Assembly (NCBI GenBank): GCA_965247705.1
Contig: CBDFHV010000059.1
Location: 8,530 to 72,529 of the forward strand
Length of the DNA stretch: 64,000 nt
Reading direction: 5' to 3'
Source of the DNA: CBDFHV01 sp965247705
GTDB taxonomy: Bacteria > Pseudomonadota > Alphaproteobacteria > Rhodospirillales > CAMCUA01
Under the pieces are notes generated by a model. That model saw only the letters and a program-made list of their open reading frames with translations. It had not been told where the DNA came from and did not search any database. Below, in pieces: positions 8,634-16,129 of the stretch. The stretch's first letter is position 1. Every line of letters starts with the position of its first letter. The position numbers and the translations under genes were made by a program.

Positions 8634-8993
8634 TCATTTCGCCGGCGGCGCCGCCTCCAAGGCTTCAACGACGGTCAACGCGCACGCCTCCGCGACCGCG
8701 GAGCGGTATCTTTCGCTCACGTTGGCGACCCAGCCGGCCTCGACGACAAACTTGTCGCGCGCCCAGGAACTCGCCTCCTTCAGGCGCGCGATCTGTTCCG
8801 GCTGCAGGTCCGCCTTGGCAACGCAGAGTGGCGCAAATGCCAAGACGATAGCCGACTCGGCGCCTGCCGAGGCCATCTGTCCGGCCGTCCCGCCCGTCAC
8901 CCAGCCACCCCAGACGAAACCGACGATCATTGCGGCGATCACGCCGCCGATCGCGCCCCATATCGCGGGTTTTACCGATGCTGGTACCTTCAT
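8634..8993 (-). CDS. Single-pass membrane protein of unknown function
   Basis: 119 aa. One N-terminal membrane segment (IWGAIGGVIAAMIVGFVWGGW, about residues 12-32) is followed by a soluble domain with GTAGQMASAGAESAIVLAFA, LCVAKADLQPEQIARLKEAS and an Ala-rich tail. It resembles small uncharacterised alphaproteobacterial proteins with the same WGAIGG...GGWVTGGTA start; I know no function for them. The start at MKVPASV has GGAGG seven bases upstream. The left inverted repeat of an IS1595-type element lies about 22 bases upstream of the ATG: the ribosome-binding site survives, but the native promoter has probably been displaced. Confidence 0.7.
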   Translation of the reverse strand: MKVPASVKPAIWGAIGGVIAAMIVGFVWGGWVTGGTAGQMASAGAESAIVLAFAPLCVAKADLQPEQIARLKEASSWARDKFVVEAGWVANVSERYRSAVAEACALTVVEALEAAPPAK

Positions 8994-9014
8994 TGCGAGT
9001 CCTCCCAATTCTAA

Positions 9015-10100
9015 TTAACGTCCCTATCCGGTTAAAGCAGGTAGCGCACCCTGCGGTTGAAGACTGTCGACCAGCTCCTTGTAGGTGATGGTGGGTTGGT
9101 CCATGGCGCGGCGGAGGACGAAGTCGGCCAGATCGGTGATGCGTGTGCGGCGGTTGAAGCGGTAGCTCCATTCCCGGGCATAGCGCGGCAGGTGCTTGGC
9201 GCCGACACCGTGATAGGTGCCGTTGAGCCAGGTCTTCACGTTGGAAAACAGGACATGGACGACCGGCATCAAGCGCTCGGCATTCTTGCCTTCGCCTTGC
9301 ACGACGGGGTGGTGGCGATAGGTGTCGCGGAGTCCGGCGTACCCCTTGAAGGCGTCGCTGGCGAGGCGGCTTCCGGGCCTGACCGAAGCGCGCACGAAGC
9401 CGCCCAGCTCGCGGGCGGTGGCCGCCGGGAGGATGGCGAGCCGCGCCCGGCCGGCGACGAAGCCGCTTCCCTTGATGCCCTTGCCCGGCCCGACCGGCCG
9501 CTTCTCGACGGCCATCACCAACAGGCTCTTGTTCGGGTTGGAAAGGCCCCGGCCCCGGCTCTCCGGCTTGCCGCGCCCGCCATAATAACTCTCGTCGACC
9601 TCGACCAAGCCCTCGAGCGGAAATTCCGAGCGCTCCGTCAGGGCATGACGCAGCTTATGAGCCATCAGCCACGCTGTCTCGTAGCGCAGATCCAACTCGC
9701 GGGACAGCAAAAGGGCCGAGACCCCACGCTTGTCGCGCGCCATCCACCACGCCGCCAGGAACCATTTGCGGAGCGGCGTGCGGGTGCGGTGGAAGATCGT
9801 CCCCGCCGTCACCGATTCCTGATGACCGCAACGGGCGCATTCGAAGATCCTGGGCCGCGCCGTCATTCGGTAGCTCCGCCGTTCGCCGCAGCGGGCACAG
9901 ACATAGCCCTGCGGCCAGCGCAGCCGGGCCAGCGCCTCGATGCAGGCCGCTTCCGATCCGTGCCGTTCTTGAAACGCCAACATCCTGCCCATCGCACCGC
10001 CCTCCAAAAGCCCGAGACAATGCGATCAGCCTACATCCTCTACGTGAACATAACAAGAACATTTGGGCCGATCCTGTTTTAACCGGATAGGGACGTTAAT
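9015..10100 (-). mobile_element. IS1595-family insertion sequence
   Basis: A 1086-bp element bounded by perfect 23-bp terminal inverted repeats at 9015-9037 and 10078-10100 (ATTAACGTCCCTATCCGGTT, then AAA, read inward from the left). It carries one transposase gene on the minus strand. I could not find a clear 8-bp target duplication: the left flank CAATTCTA and right flank GATTAAAC differ, which may mean later flank change or an adjacent deletion. The intact ends and intact gene suggest a fairly recent arrival. Confidence 0.9.
9024..9992 (-). CDS. IS1595 family transposase (ISXO2-like DDE)
   Basis: 322 aa. An N-terminal zinc ribbon (CARCGERRSYRMTARPRIFE followed by CARCG, about residues 30-60) precedes the ISXO2-like DDE domain. 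Catalytic residues are in LVEVDESYYGGRG and RLASDAFKGY, with the last acidic residue in YAREWSYRFNRRTRI. The ATG at 9992 has GGAGG eight bases upstream, better than the in-frame TTG at 10007. No frameshift or internal stop is seen, so the element may be active. It is oriented toward the membrane-protein gene, so transcripts could read into it. Confidence 0.92.
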   Translation of the reverse strand: MGRMLAFQERHGSEAACIEALARLRWPQGYVCARCGERRSYRMTARPRIFECARCGHQESVTAGTIFHRTRTPLRKWFLAAWWMARDKRGVSALLLSRELDLRYETAWLMAHKLRHALTERSEFPLEGLVEVDESYYGGRGKPESRGRGLSNPNKSLLVMAVEKRPVGPGKGIKGSGFVAGRARLAILPAATARELGGFVRASVRPGSRLASDAFKGYAGLRDTYRHHPVVQGEGKNAERLMPVVHVLFSNVKTWLNGTYHGVGAKHLPRYAREWSYRFNRRTRITDLADFVLRRAMDQPTITYKELVDSLQPQGALPALTG

Positions 10101-10305
10101 GATTAAACCGATATCTCCCAGATGGCGAATTATCCGTCCCATATCGCACTCAGGATAGTCTGAACGGCTGACATAGTGAAGGTCGGGAGCCGTCTCTGGT
10201 TCCAAGGCACCCCTTTGGGCTGCTCCTGGAGTCATCGATATCCCAGCCAGCGAAATCAGTGAGGCCGCGTCACCGAGTTCACGGAAACCGAGCCATCGGT
10301 CCGAT

Positions 10306-10377
10306 TCAAACCGCCAGGACGCAGGTGACCAGGGAGATCAGGATCAGGGCGAAGCACAGGATGATCATGTGGGGCAT
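10306..10377 (-). CDS. Possible 23-aa hydrophobic small protein downstream of pgeF
   Basis: A short open frame begins 13 bases after the pgeF stop. It encodes MPHMIILCFALILISLVTCV plus AV, almost entirely one membrane helix. The position directly behind pgeF on the same strand and the strongly hydrophobic composition argue for a real small membrane protein. There is no convincing Shine-Dalgarno, and I have no family to match it to. Treat it as a candidate only. Confidence 0.35.
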   Translation of the reverse strand: MPHMIILCFALILISLVTCVLAV

Positions 10378-10389
10378 GGCGGGTGTCGG

Positions 10390-11172
10390 CTATCCAGTGT
10401 GCGCCGCCGCGAGGGCGATGGCCGACAGGCCACGGCCATAGTCCTTCTCGCCGCGAAGGGTGTTGCGCCGGTAGCTGAAGAACAAGTCCTCCTCGGCGCA
10501 CGTATCCCGGTCGACGCGGGAAACGGCGGCCAGGTCGAGAGTCCGCAGCCGCGCCGCCACGTAACCCGGCAGGTCGAAGCGGAAATGGTCGGCCCGGTCC
10601 GAGGCAACGAAATAGCGTTCGTTGTCCGCCGCGGCGGCCACGAACCGCTCCTTGTATTCGGGACCGACCTCGTAGGAGCTCTGGTGGATGCAGGGGCCCG
10701 TCACGGCCACGATCCCCGAGCGGTTGGCGCCCAGGGCTTCCATGGCGCGGACGGTGGCCTCCAGCACGCCGTTCATCGCCCCCTTCCATCCGGCGTGGGC
10801 CGCTCCCACCACGCGCCCGTCCCCATCGGCGAACAGAATGGGCACGCAGTCGGCGGTGAGGATTCCCAAGGCGATGCCCGGCCGGTCCGTCACCAGGCCG
10901 TCCACCCGGGGCGCGTCCTGCCCGCCCGGCCACGGCGCCTCCACGGTGCGGACCGCCGCCGAATGGACCTGATAGGCGGTGGTCAGGCGTTCGGCATCCA
11001 GATCGAGCCGCGCCGCCGCCCGTCGCCGATTTTCCGACACCCGGGCGGTGTCGTCGCCGGAACCCAGCCCGCAGTTGAGGGAGGCGTATATTCCCTCGCT
11101 GCAGCCGCCACGGCGGGTGAAGAAGCCGTGGCGAACGCCGGGCAGGTCGGCGAGAAGTTCGTCGGTGAGCAT
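10390..11172 (-). CDS. pgeF: Peptidoglycan editing factor PgeF / YfiH (laccase-fold, DUF152)
   Basis: 260 aa. The family fold with three metal-site residues is visible: His in YQVHSAAVRTV, Cys in LGILTADCVPILFADGDG, His in GAAHAGWKGAMNGVLEATVR. The N-terminal VRHGFFTRRGGCSEGIYASL and C-terminal YRRNTLRGEKDYGRGLSAIA are characteristic. These proteins were first called polyphenol oxidases. YfiH (PgeF) of E. coli helps remove L-Ser wrongly built into peptidoglycan precursors, and purine nucleoside activities are also reported for relatives. It follows midA by 43 bases on the same strand, a common alphaproteobacterial pairing with lgt upstream. Confidence 0.92.
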   Translation of the reverse strand: MLTDELLADLPGVRHGFFTRRGGCSEGIYASLNCGLGSGDDTARVSENRRRAAARLDLDAERLTTAYQVHSAAVRTVEAPWPGGQDAPRVDGLVTDRPGIALGILTADCVPILFADGDGRVVGAAHAGWKGAMNGVLEATVRAMEALGANRSGIVAVTGPCIHQSSYEVGPEYKERFVAAAADNERYFVASDRADHFRFDLPGYVAARLRTLDLAAVSRVDRDTCAEEDLFFSYRRNTLRGEKDYGRGLSAIALAAAHTG

Positions 11173-11215
11173 GGCGCCGATTATCGGAGGGAAAGGGGGC
11201 GGCTGCCAAGGCCGC

Positions 11216-12322
11216 TTAGGCCTGTTCGGCTCCTACGAAGCCGGGGGGCGGTTTCAGACCCGGCGCCGTCAGGGCGAGCGCCTTGAACAGACCGCCCATG
11301 CCGCCCGGAGACGTGAGGCGGTGCAGGGCGGCGCGGATGTCCTGGTTCTGGCGGGGGGTGGCCGTGGCCATCAGTTTCTTGGCTCGGGCTTTGATGCCGA
11401 GCGCGCTCAGGAACGGGCCCAGGGGTACGGGCCCGTGAACGTCGGCACCCCGCGCGGCCGCCGTCTCGGCAAGTCCAAGGAAATCCACGTGGGCGGTCAA
11501 GTCGGCCTCGCCCGGAGTCTCCAATACCGGGTGGTATCGATGCTGCCGCACGGCTTGCAAGGTATCGCCCGCCGCCCGGTGGCTGTGACCGTAGTCCACG
11601 ATCAGGGCCGCGCCCCCATCGCGGTGCGATCGATCGGCAATGGCGGCGGCAAGCGCCGTCCCGGCGGCGCCGACCTCGACGATGCCGCCCGGCGGCACGT
11701 CACCTAGCTCGGGTGGCAAGCCCATGTCACCGGCGGCAATGGGCCCGAGGACGAAGGCGAACCGGTCGCCCTCTTCCACGGCGACCTGGCGCTCCCGCCA
11801 GCCATGTTCCGTGCGTTGGAACTGTTGGATGGGCAGGGCATCGAAGAACTCGTTGGCGATCAGGATCAGCGGCCCGTCGGGGACGGAAGCGAGTCCGTCG
11901 TGCCACGTGGGCGCGGCCTCCGCCAGGACCTTCTCCTGGCGCCGCCGCAGGACCGGCGAGGCTTCCACCAGATGGAGGCGAACCGCATCATGGAATTCGG
12001 GCACCCGGGACGCGGCCCGCAACGCGTCTCCCATCAGGGTCCCGCGGCCCGGGCCCAGTTCCACCATCAGGACCGGGTCGGGGCCGCCCATGGACCGCCA
12101 AACGACCACCGCCCACAGGCCGATCAGCTCGCCGAACATCTGGCTGATTTCCGGGGCCGTGGTGAAATCCCCGTCGCCTCCCAACGGATCCCGCGTCACA
12201 TAGTAGCCCCACCGGGGGTGGGCCAGGCAATCGGCCATGAACTGGGCCACGGTCAGGGGCCCTTCGCGGGCGATGCGGTGCTTGAGATGTTCGCTCAGGG
12301 AGCCGGCGGGCGCCAACCTCAT
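11216..12322 (-). CDS. Class I SAM-dependent methyltransferase, MidA/NDUFAF7 family
   Basis: 368 aa. It matches the family of mitochondrial complex I assembly factor NDUFAF7 (MidA), an arginine methyltransferase; in bacteria the role is assumed but little tested. Motifs: GPLTVAQFMADCLAHPRWGY, DFTTAPEISQMFGELIGLW, the SAM-binding VELGPGRGTLMGDALRA, LILIANEFFDALPIQQFQ, and GGAALIVDYGHSHRAAGDTL. The ATG overlaps the lgt stop (ATGA), so lgt-midA are translationally coupled; pgeF follows 43 bases later. This lgt-midA-pgeF order is standard in Rhodospirillales and relatives. Confidence 0.9.
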   Translation of the reverse strand: MRLAPAGSLSEHLKHRIAREGPLTVAQFMADCLAHPRWGYYVTRDPLGGDGDFTTAPEISQMFGELIGLWAVVVWRSMGGPDPVLMVELGPGRGTLMGDALRAASRVPEFHDAVRLHLVEASPVLRRRQEKVLAEAAPTWHDGLASVPDGPLILIANEFFDALPIQQFQRTEHGWRERQVAVEEGDRFAFVLGPIAAGDMGLPPELGDVPPGGIVEVGAAGTALAAAIADRSHRDGGAALIVDYGHSHRAAGDTLQAVRQHRYHPVLETPGEADLTAHVDFLGLAETAAARGADVHGPVPLGPFLSALGIKARAKKLMATATPRQNQDIRAALHRLTSPGGMGGLFKALALTAPGLKPPPGFVGAEQA

Positions 12323-13122
12323 GGGTCGCGCGTTCGGCGCAGGGCCATACCGATGAGCACCAGTCCGGCCGCCAGCATGGGCAGCGACAGCCACTGGCCC
12401 ATGGTGGTGCCGCCGGTCAGAAAACCGATGTGGGCGTCGGGCTGGCGAAACAGCTCGACGGTGGCCCGGGCCAGGGAATAGCCAATCAGGAAGACGCCCG
12501 TCAAAAGGCCGGGTCGCCTGACGATTTCCTCCCGGCGCGCCATCAGGGAAAGAACGACGAACAGCAGCAGGCCTTCGAGCAGGGCTTCGTATATCTGGCT
12601 GGGGTGGCGCGGCTCCGGCCCGCCGCCCGGAAATATGACGCCCCAGGGGGCGTCGGTCACCCGACCGAACAGTTCGGCATTGATGAAGTTGGCCAGGCGC
12701 CCGAGGAACAGGCCGATGGGCGCCACGCCGGACAGAAGGTCGGCGAAATGCAGCGCCCGGATGCCCCGCATTCGGACAAACAGAAGGCCCGCCGCGACGA
12801 CGCCCAAGAACCCGCCGTGAAAGGACATCCCGCCCTGCCAGACATAGAGGATGGCCATGGGATTGGCGGCGAAATAGGTGGGATTGTAGAACAGCACGTA
12901 GCCAATTCGCCCGCCGAGGATCACGCCCAAGGTCGCCCAGACCAGAAAGTCGTCCACATCCCGCGCCTCGATGGCGTAGGGGGATCGGCGGGCCCGGGAC
13001 AGCATCAGTCGCCAGCCGATCACCAGTCCGCCGATATAGGCCAGCGCATACCAGCGGATGGCGAAGGGGCCGATCTGGATCAGAATCGGATCGAAGGCTG
13101 GAAAGGCGATGGCGAAGGTCAT
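12319..13122 (-). CDS. lgt: Prolipoprotein diacylglyceryl transferase
   Basis: 267-aa inner-membrane enzyme that moves a diacylglyceryl group from phosphatidylglycerol to the lipobox cysteine of prolipoproteins, the first step of lipoprotein maturation. The Lgt signature GRLANFINAELFGR is complete, and the conserved His is in GGMSFHGGFLGV. About seven hydrophobic segments are visible, starting with IRWYALAYIGGLVIGW. The gene starts 12 bases after the stop of hldD and overlaps midA by four bases, so the three are likely one transcript. It would serve the lipoproteins encoded at 7.6 and 50.1 kb. Confidence 0.95.
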   Translation of the reverse strand: MTFAIAFPAFDPILIQIGPFAIRWYALAYIGGLVIGWRLMLSRARRSPYAIEARDVDDFLVWATLGVILGGRIGYVLFYNPTYFAANPMAILYVWQGGMSFHGGFLGVVAAGLLFVRMRGIRALHFADLLSGVAPIGLFLGRLANFINAELFGRVTDAPWGVIFPGGGPEPRHPSQIYEALLEGLLLFVVLSLMARREEIVRRPGLLTGVFLIGYSLARATVELFRQPDAHIGFLTGGTTMGQWLSLPMLAAGLVLIGMALRRTRDP

Positions 13123-13134
13123 GGGGCGGGGAAC

Positions 13135-14115
13135 TCAGCGATAGGGGTCCGCTGTGTCCAGGTAGTCCCGCACATAGCGGAAGACGCCTTCCTCCAGGTC
13201 CGTCCAGTCGTCGAACAGGCTGGAGACGCGGCTCGTCTCCGCCTGGGTGAAGTACTGGTAGTGGTCCCTGAGCTCCTCCGGCATGGGCCCATACTCGACC
13301 CGCGGTTCCCGGTCGAGGGCCCTGAACACGGCACTGGCCAGGTCGGCGAAGCTGCGGGCCCGCCCGGTGCCGCAATTGAACAGACCGCAAACCTGGGGTT
13401 GGTCCAGAAGGGCCAGGACCACGGCCACGCAGTCGCCGACCCAGACGAAATCCCGTAGTTGACCGCCGTCCGCGTAGTCCGGGTTGTGGGATTGAAACAG
13501 GCGTACCACGCGGCCCGCTCGGGCGTCGGGAAACATATGGGCGATGACGCTTTTCTGGCCTCCCTTATGGTACTCGTTGGGGCCATAGACGTTGAAGAAT
13601 TTCAGGCCTGCCCATTGGGGCGGCGCCGGATCGCCCCGGGCGATAAAACGGGCGACCCGCCGGTCGAACAGATGCTTGCTCCAAGCATAAGGATTGCGGG
13701 GCCGCAGCCGGGCCAGGGCGGCAACCGTCCCGTCATCGTCGAATCCCTGCCCGCCGTCCCCGTAGGTGGCGGCCGAGGACGCGTAGAGGAAGCGTACTCG
13801 ATTCGCCGCGCACCAAGTCCACAGGTCCAAGGACAGTCTGAAGTTCGAGCGGACGATCAGGTCCGCGTTGGTTTCCGTGGTGGTTGAGACGGCGCCCAGG
13901 TGGACGATCGCCTCCACCTTGCCGGCGGTCGACTCCAGGAAGGGCAGGAGATCGGTCGGCGAAATGAGGTCGGCGAGGTCGCGCTTGGCGATGTTGCGCC
14001 ATTTGTCGCCGTCGCCGAGGGTATCGCAGACCACGATGTCGCCCCCGTCCCGGGCTTCGAGCCCGGCAACGATGTTGGAGCCGATAAACCCGGCGCCACC
14101 GGTGACGATGAACAT
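13135..14115 (-). CDS. hldD: ADP-L-glycero-D-manno-heptose-6-epimerase
   Basis: 326 aa. Converts ADP-D-glycero- to ADP-L-glycero-D-manno-heptose for the lipopolysaccharide inner core. The SDR nucleotide-binding motif GGAGFIGSNI is at the extreme N-terminus, which fixes the start at MFIVTGGAG. The active-site segment is NPYAWSKHLFD (YxxxK), followed by GLKFFNVYGPNEYHKGGQKS, and DFVWVGDCVAV lies later. Overall pattern and length fit HldD/RfaD. No other heptose genes lie nearby. The upstream region holds the 9-bp tandem repeat at 14161-14223, within the likely promoter or leader of this gene. Confidence 0.93.
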   Translation of the reverse strand: MFIVTGGAGFIGSNIVAGLEARDGGDIVVCDTLGDGDKWRNIAKRDLADLISPTDLLPFLESTAGKVEAIVHLGAVSTTTETNADLIVRSNFRLSLDLWTWCAANRVRFLYASSAATYGDGGQGFDDDGTVAALARLRPRNPYAWSKHLFDRRVARFIARGDPAPPQWAGLKFFNVYGPNEYHKGGQKSVIAHMFPDARAGRVVRLFQSHNPDYADGGQLRDFVWVGDCVAVVLALLDQPQVCGLFNCGTGRARSFADLASAVFRALDREPRVEYGPMPEELRDHYQYFTQAETSRVSSLFDDWTDLEEGVFRYVRDYLDTADPYR

Positions 14116-14160
14116 GCCGCTCCTCCGCGCTGCGTCCTTATAGGTACGCCGCCCCAGGTG

Positions 14161-14223
14161 GGCAAGGCGGGCAAGGCGGGCAAGGCGGGCAAGGCGGGCA
14201 AGGCGGGCAAGGCGGGCAAGGTG
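14161..14223. repeat. 9-bp minisatellite (GGCAAGGCG, seven units)
   Basis: Six perfect tandem copies of GGCAAGGCG are followed by a seventh ending GTG. The array lies between the divergent hldD (start 14115) and ubiK (start 14270) genes, within the 155-bp space that must hold both promoters. A 9-bp unit keeps any reading frame, so copy-number change would alter spacing rather than frame. Confidence 0.97.
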
Positions 14224-14269
14224 GTGGGCCGGTTGCGCCAACGGGTTGCGGCGCTCATACTCCGCCACC

Positions 14270-14572
14270 GTGCAAAGTCGCAGTCGAATCCTCGAAGATC
14301 TGGCCCGGGTGGCCGGTGGCGCGGCGACCACCGTCCTCGGCATGCGCCAGGAGTTGGAGACCCTGCTCAAGCAGCGGGTCGAACGGGCATTGGCGCGCAT
14401 GGACCTGGTCACCCGTGAGGAGTTCGACGCCGTTCGCGACATGGCGGTCAAGGCCCGGATGGAACAGGATCGCCTGGAAAAACGCCTACGGGCGCTGGAG
14501 CGGCCGTCGGGCGCCCGACATACCGCCGGTCGGGGCCGCGGCAAGGCCGGGACCGCCAAAACCGGGAAATAA
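14270..14572 (+). CDS. ubiK: UbiK-family (BMFP) ubiquinone biosynthesis accessory factor
   Basis: 100-aa member of the BMFP/YqiC family. The N-terminus SRILEDLARVAGGAATTVLG and MRQELETLLKQRVERALARM followed by DLVTREEFDAVRDMAVKAR form the expected amphipathic helix and trimeric coiled coil. A basic tail (RHTAGRGRGKAGTAKTGK) follows. In enterobacteria UbiK interacts with UbiJ and supports aerobic ubiquinone synthesis and membrane association. The GTG at 14270 is chosen because it begins with the family-conserved MQSRSRILEDL; no clear Shine-Dalgarno is seen. The promoter region includes the GGCAAGGCG minisatellite. Confidence 0.85.
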   Translation: MQSRSRILEDLARVAGGAATTVLGMRQELETLLKQRVERALARMDLVTREEFDAVRDMAVKARMEQDRLEKRLRALERPSGARHTAGRGRGKAGTAKTGK

Positions 14573-14783
14573 CCCACCCCGTCCGGTCGGACTGCGCGAA
14601 TTGCGGTCCCGGTACGGCCTGTGTGCATTCTTCTCTTGCTTCACCAAATTCTATTTGGCAGGCTACCCCTGGTATGGAGGGGGAAGCAAAACCGCAATAT
14701 TTCGTCTAACCGACAATATGTTGTGGTATTCCAGGCTTTCACCCCCTGTTCAATCGTCTGGTGCTCCACGGGAGGATCCAGCC

Positions 14784-15287
14784 ATGGTCGCCAACCTTCT
14801 CCAAAGCGCCGAATCGATCGGCAAGCCTCTCGACATCGTCGAGAGAATCGCCGCCGCGAACGACTGGATATTCGACCGCCGCAACGACGAAGAGATGGCG
14901 GTCCAGGTGCCGGGCCGCTGGTGCGACTACAGCCTATTTTTCGCCTGGAACGAGGAAGCCCGGGCGATGCACTTCACCTGTGCCTTCGACATGCGCATCC
15001 CGGAGGATCGGCGCCGGTCCGTTCACGAGCTTCTGGCCAGGGTCAATGAAAAGCTGTGGCTGGGGCATTTCGGGATGTGGGACGAGGACGGCATGCCCCT
15101 GTTCCGGCACGCCTTGCCCCTGAGGGGCATGGCAGGACCGACCACGGAGCAGATGGAGGATATCGTGGATACGGCGCTGATGGAGTGCGAACGGTTCTAC
15201 CCCGCATTCCAGTACGTGATCTGGGGCGGCCGCACCCCGATCGACGCCATGAGCCTGTCGATGATCGAAACCGTGGGAGAGGCGTAA
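14784..15287 (+). CDS. YbjN domain-containing protein
   Basis: 167 aa. Matches the YbjN fold, related to type III secretion chaperones: DIVERIAAANDWIFDRRNDE, CDYSLFFAWNEEARAMHFTC, ELLARVNEKLWLGHFGMWDE and DTALMECERFYPAFQYVIWG. The family is thought to act as a helper or sensory protein, without a settled role. The start is secured by GGAGG eight bases upstream of the ATG. The preceding ~210 bases have no gene and are richer in A/T than their surroundings, which suits a promoter region. It lies six bases upstream of proC, a conserved ybjN-proC pairing in Rhodospirillales. Confidence 0.87.
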   Translation: MVANLLQSAESIGKPLDIVERIAAANDWIFDRRNDEEMAVQVPGRWCDYSLFFAWNEEARAMHFTCAFDMRIPEDRRRSVHELLARVNEKLWLGHFGMWDEDGMPLFRHALPLRGMAGPTTEQMEDIVDTALMECERFYPAFQYVIWGGRTPIDAMSLSMIETVGEA

Positions 15288-15292
15288 TTTCG

Positions 15293-16108
15293 ATGGCCAT
15301 TGACCTGATCCTCGTCGGCTGCGGCAAAATGGGCAGCGCCATGCTTGCCGGCTGGCTCGACCGGGGCATGGAACGGGCGAGTGTCGCCGTTGTCGAGCCC
15401 AACGGGGAACAGGCCCAGGCGCTTCGCGACAGCCATGGGGTTGCCGTGGTTGGCGATCCGACCGATCTGCCGGGGGACGCCGAGCCCTCGGTGGTCCTGT
15501 TCGCGGTCAAGCCGCAAGTGATGGATTCCGTCGTGACCGCCTATGGCAAGTTCGTGAATCCGGCCACCGTGTTCTTGTCCATCGCCGCCGGCAAGACCAT
15601 CGCCGCCTACGAGGCGGGCCTCGGCGGCGATGCCGCGGTGGTCCGCGCCATGCCCAACACGCCGGCCGCGGTGCAGCGGGGGATCACGGTGGCCTGCCCC
15701 AACGGGCGCGTGAGAGACGAGCAAGTGAAGCGTTGTCACGACCTTCTGGAGGCCGTGGGCGAAGTGGGTTGGTTGGATGACGAGGGACTTATGGACGCGG
15801 TCACCGCCGTGTCGGGGAGCGGACCCGCCTACATCTTCCTGCTTGCCGAATGCATGGCCAGCGCCGGGGTCGCGGCCGGCCTTCCGGAGGACCTGGCGAC
15901 GCGCCTGGCGCGGGCCACGGTATCCGGGTCGGGCGAGTTGTTGCGGCGCTCGACCGAGCCTGCGGCGGTCCTGCGCCAAAACGTGACCAGTCCCGGCGGC
16001 ACGACCGCCGCCGCCCTGGAAGTCCTGATGGGCGACAATGGTTTGCCACACCTGATGACCGAAGCCGTGGCGGCGGCAACCCGGCGGGGCCGCGAACTCG
16101 CCGGATAG
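15293..16108 (+). CDS. proC: Pyrroline-5-carboxylate reductase
   Basis: 271 aa. Catalyses the last step of proline synthesis with NAD(P)H. N-terminal Rossmann motif LILVGCGKMGSAMLAGWL; middle VLFAVKPQVMDSVV and AVVRAMPNTPAAVQRGITVA; C-terminal substrate domain with AVSGSGPAYIFLLAECMASA and the P5CR signature region NVTSPGGTTAAALEVL. Length is typical. It follows the YbjN gene by a few bases and converges on rpoH with a 21-base gap that holds no clear terminator. Confidence 0.95.
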   Translation: MAIDLILVGCGKMGSAMLAGWLDRGMERASVAVVEPNGEQAQALRDSHGVAVVGDPTDLPGDAEPSVVLFAVKPQVMDSVVTAYGKFVNPATVFLSIAAGKTIAAYEAGLGGDAAVVRAMPNTPAAVQRGITVACPNGRVRDEQVKRCHDLLEAVGEVGWLDDEGLMDAVTAVSGSGPAYIFLLAECMASAGVAAGLPEDLATRLARATVSGSGELLRRSTEPAAVLRQNVTSPGGTTAAALEVLMGDNGLPHLMTEAVAAATRRGRELAG

Positions 16109-16129
16109 CCGGTGGCTTGACTTAGACCA

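Noticed and set aside
10026..10235. 69-codon minus-strand frame overlapping the IS1595 right end
   Set aside because: The part outside the IS (about 45 codons) has some protein-like character, but its frame runs into the inverted repeat and there is no matching continuation on the other side. It could be a remnant, but the evidence is too thin to call.
14150..14260. Lys/Ala/Gly-repeat peptide (KAGKAG...) or its antisense LARLAR repeat
   Set aside because: It is only the 9-bp minisatellite read as protein; no start, no conserved flanks, and it falls in the divergent promoter gap.
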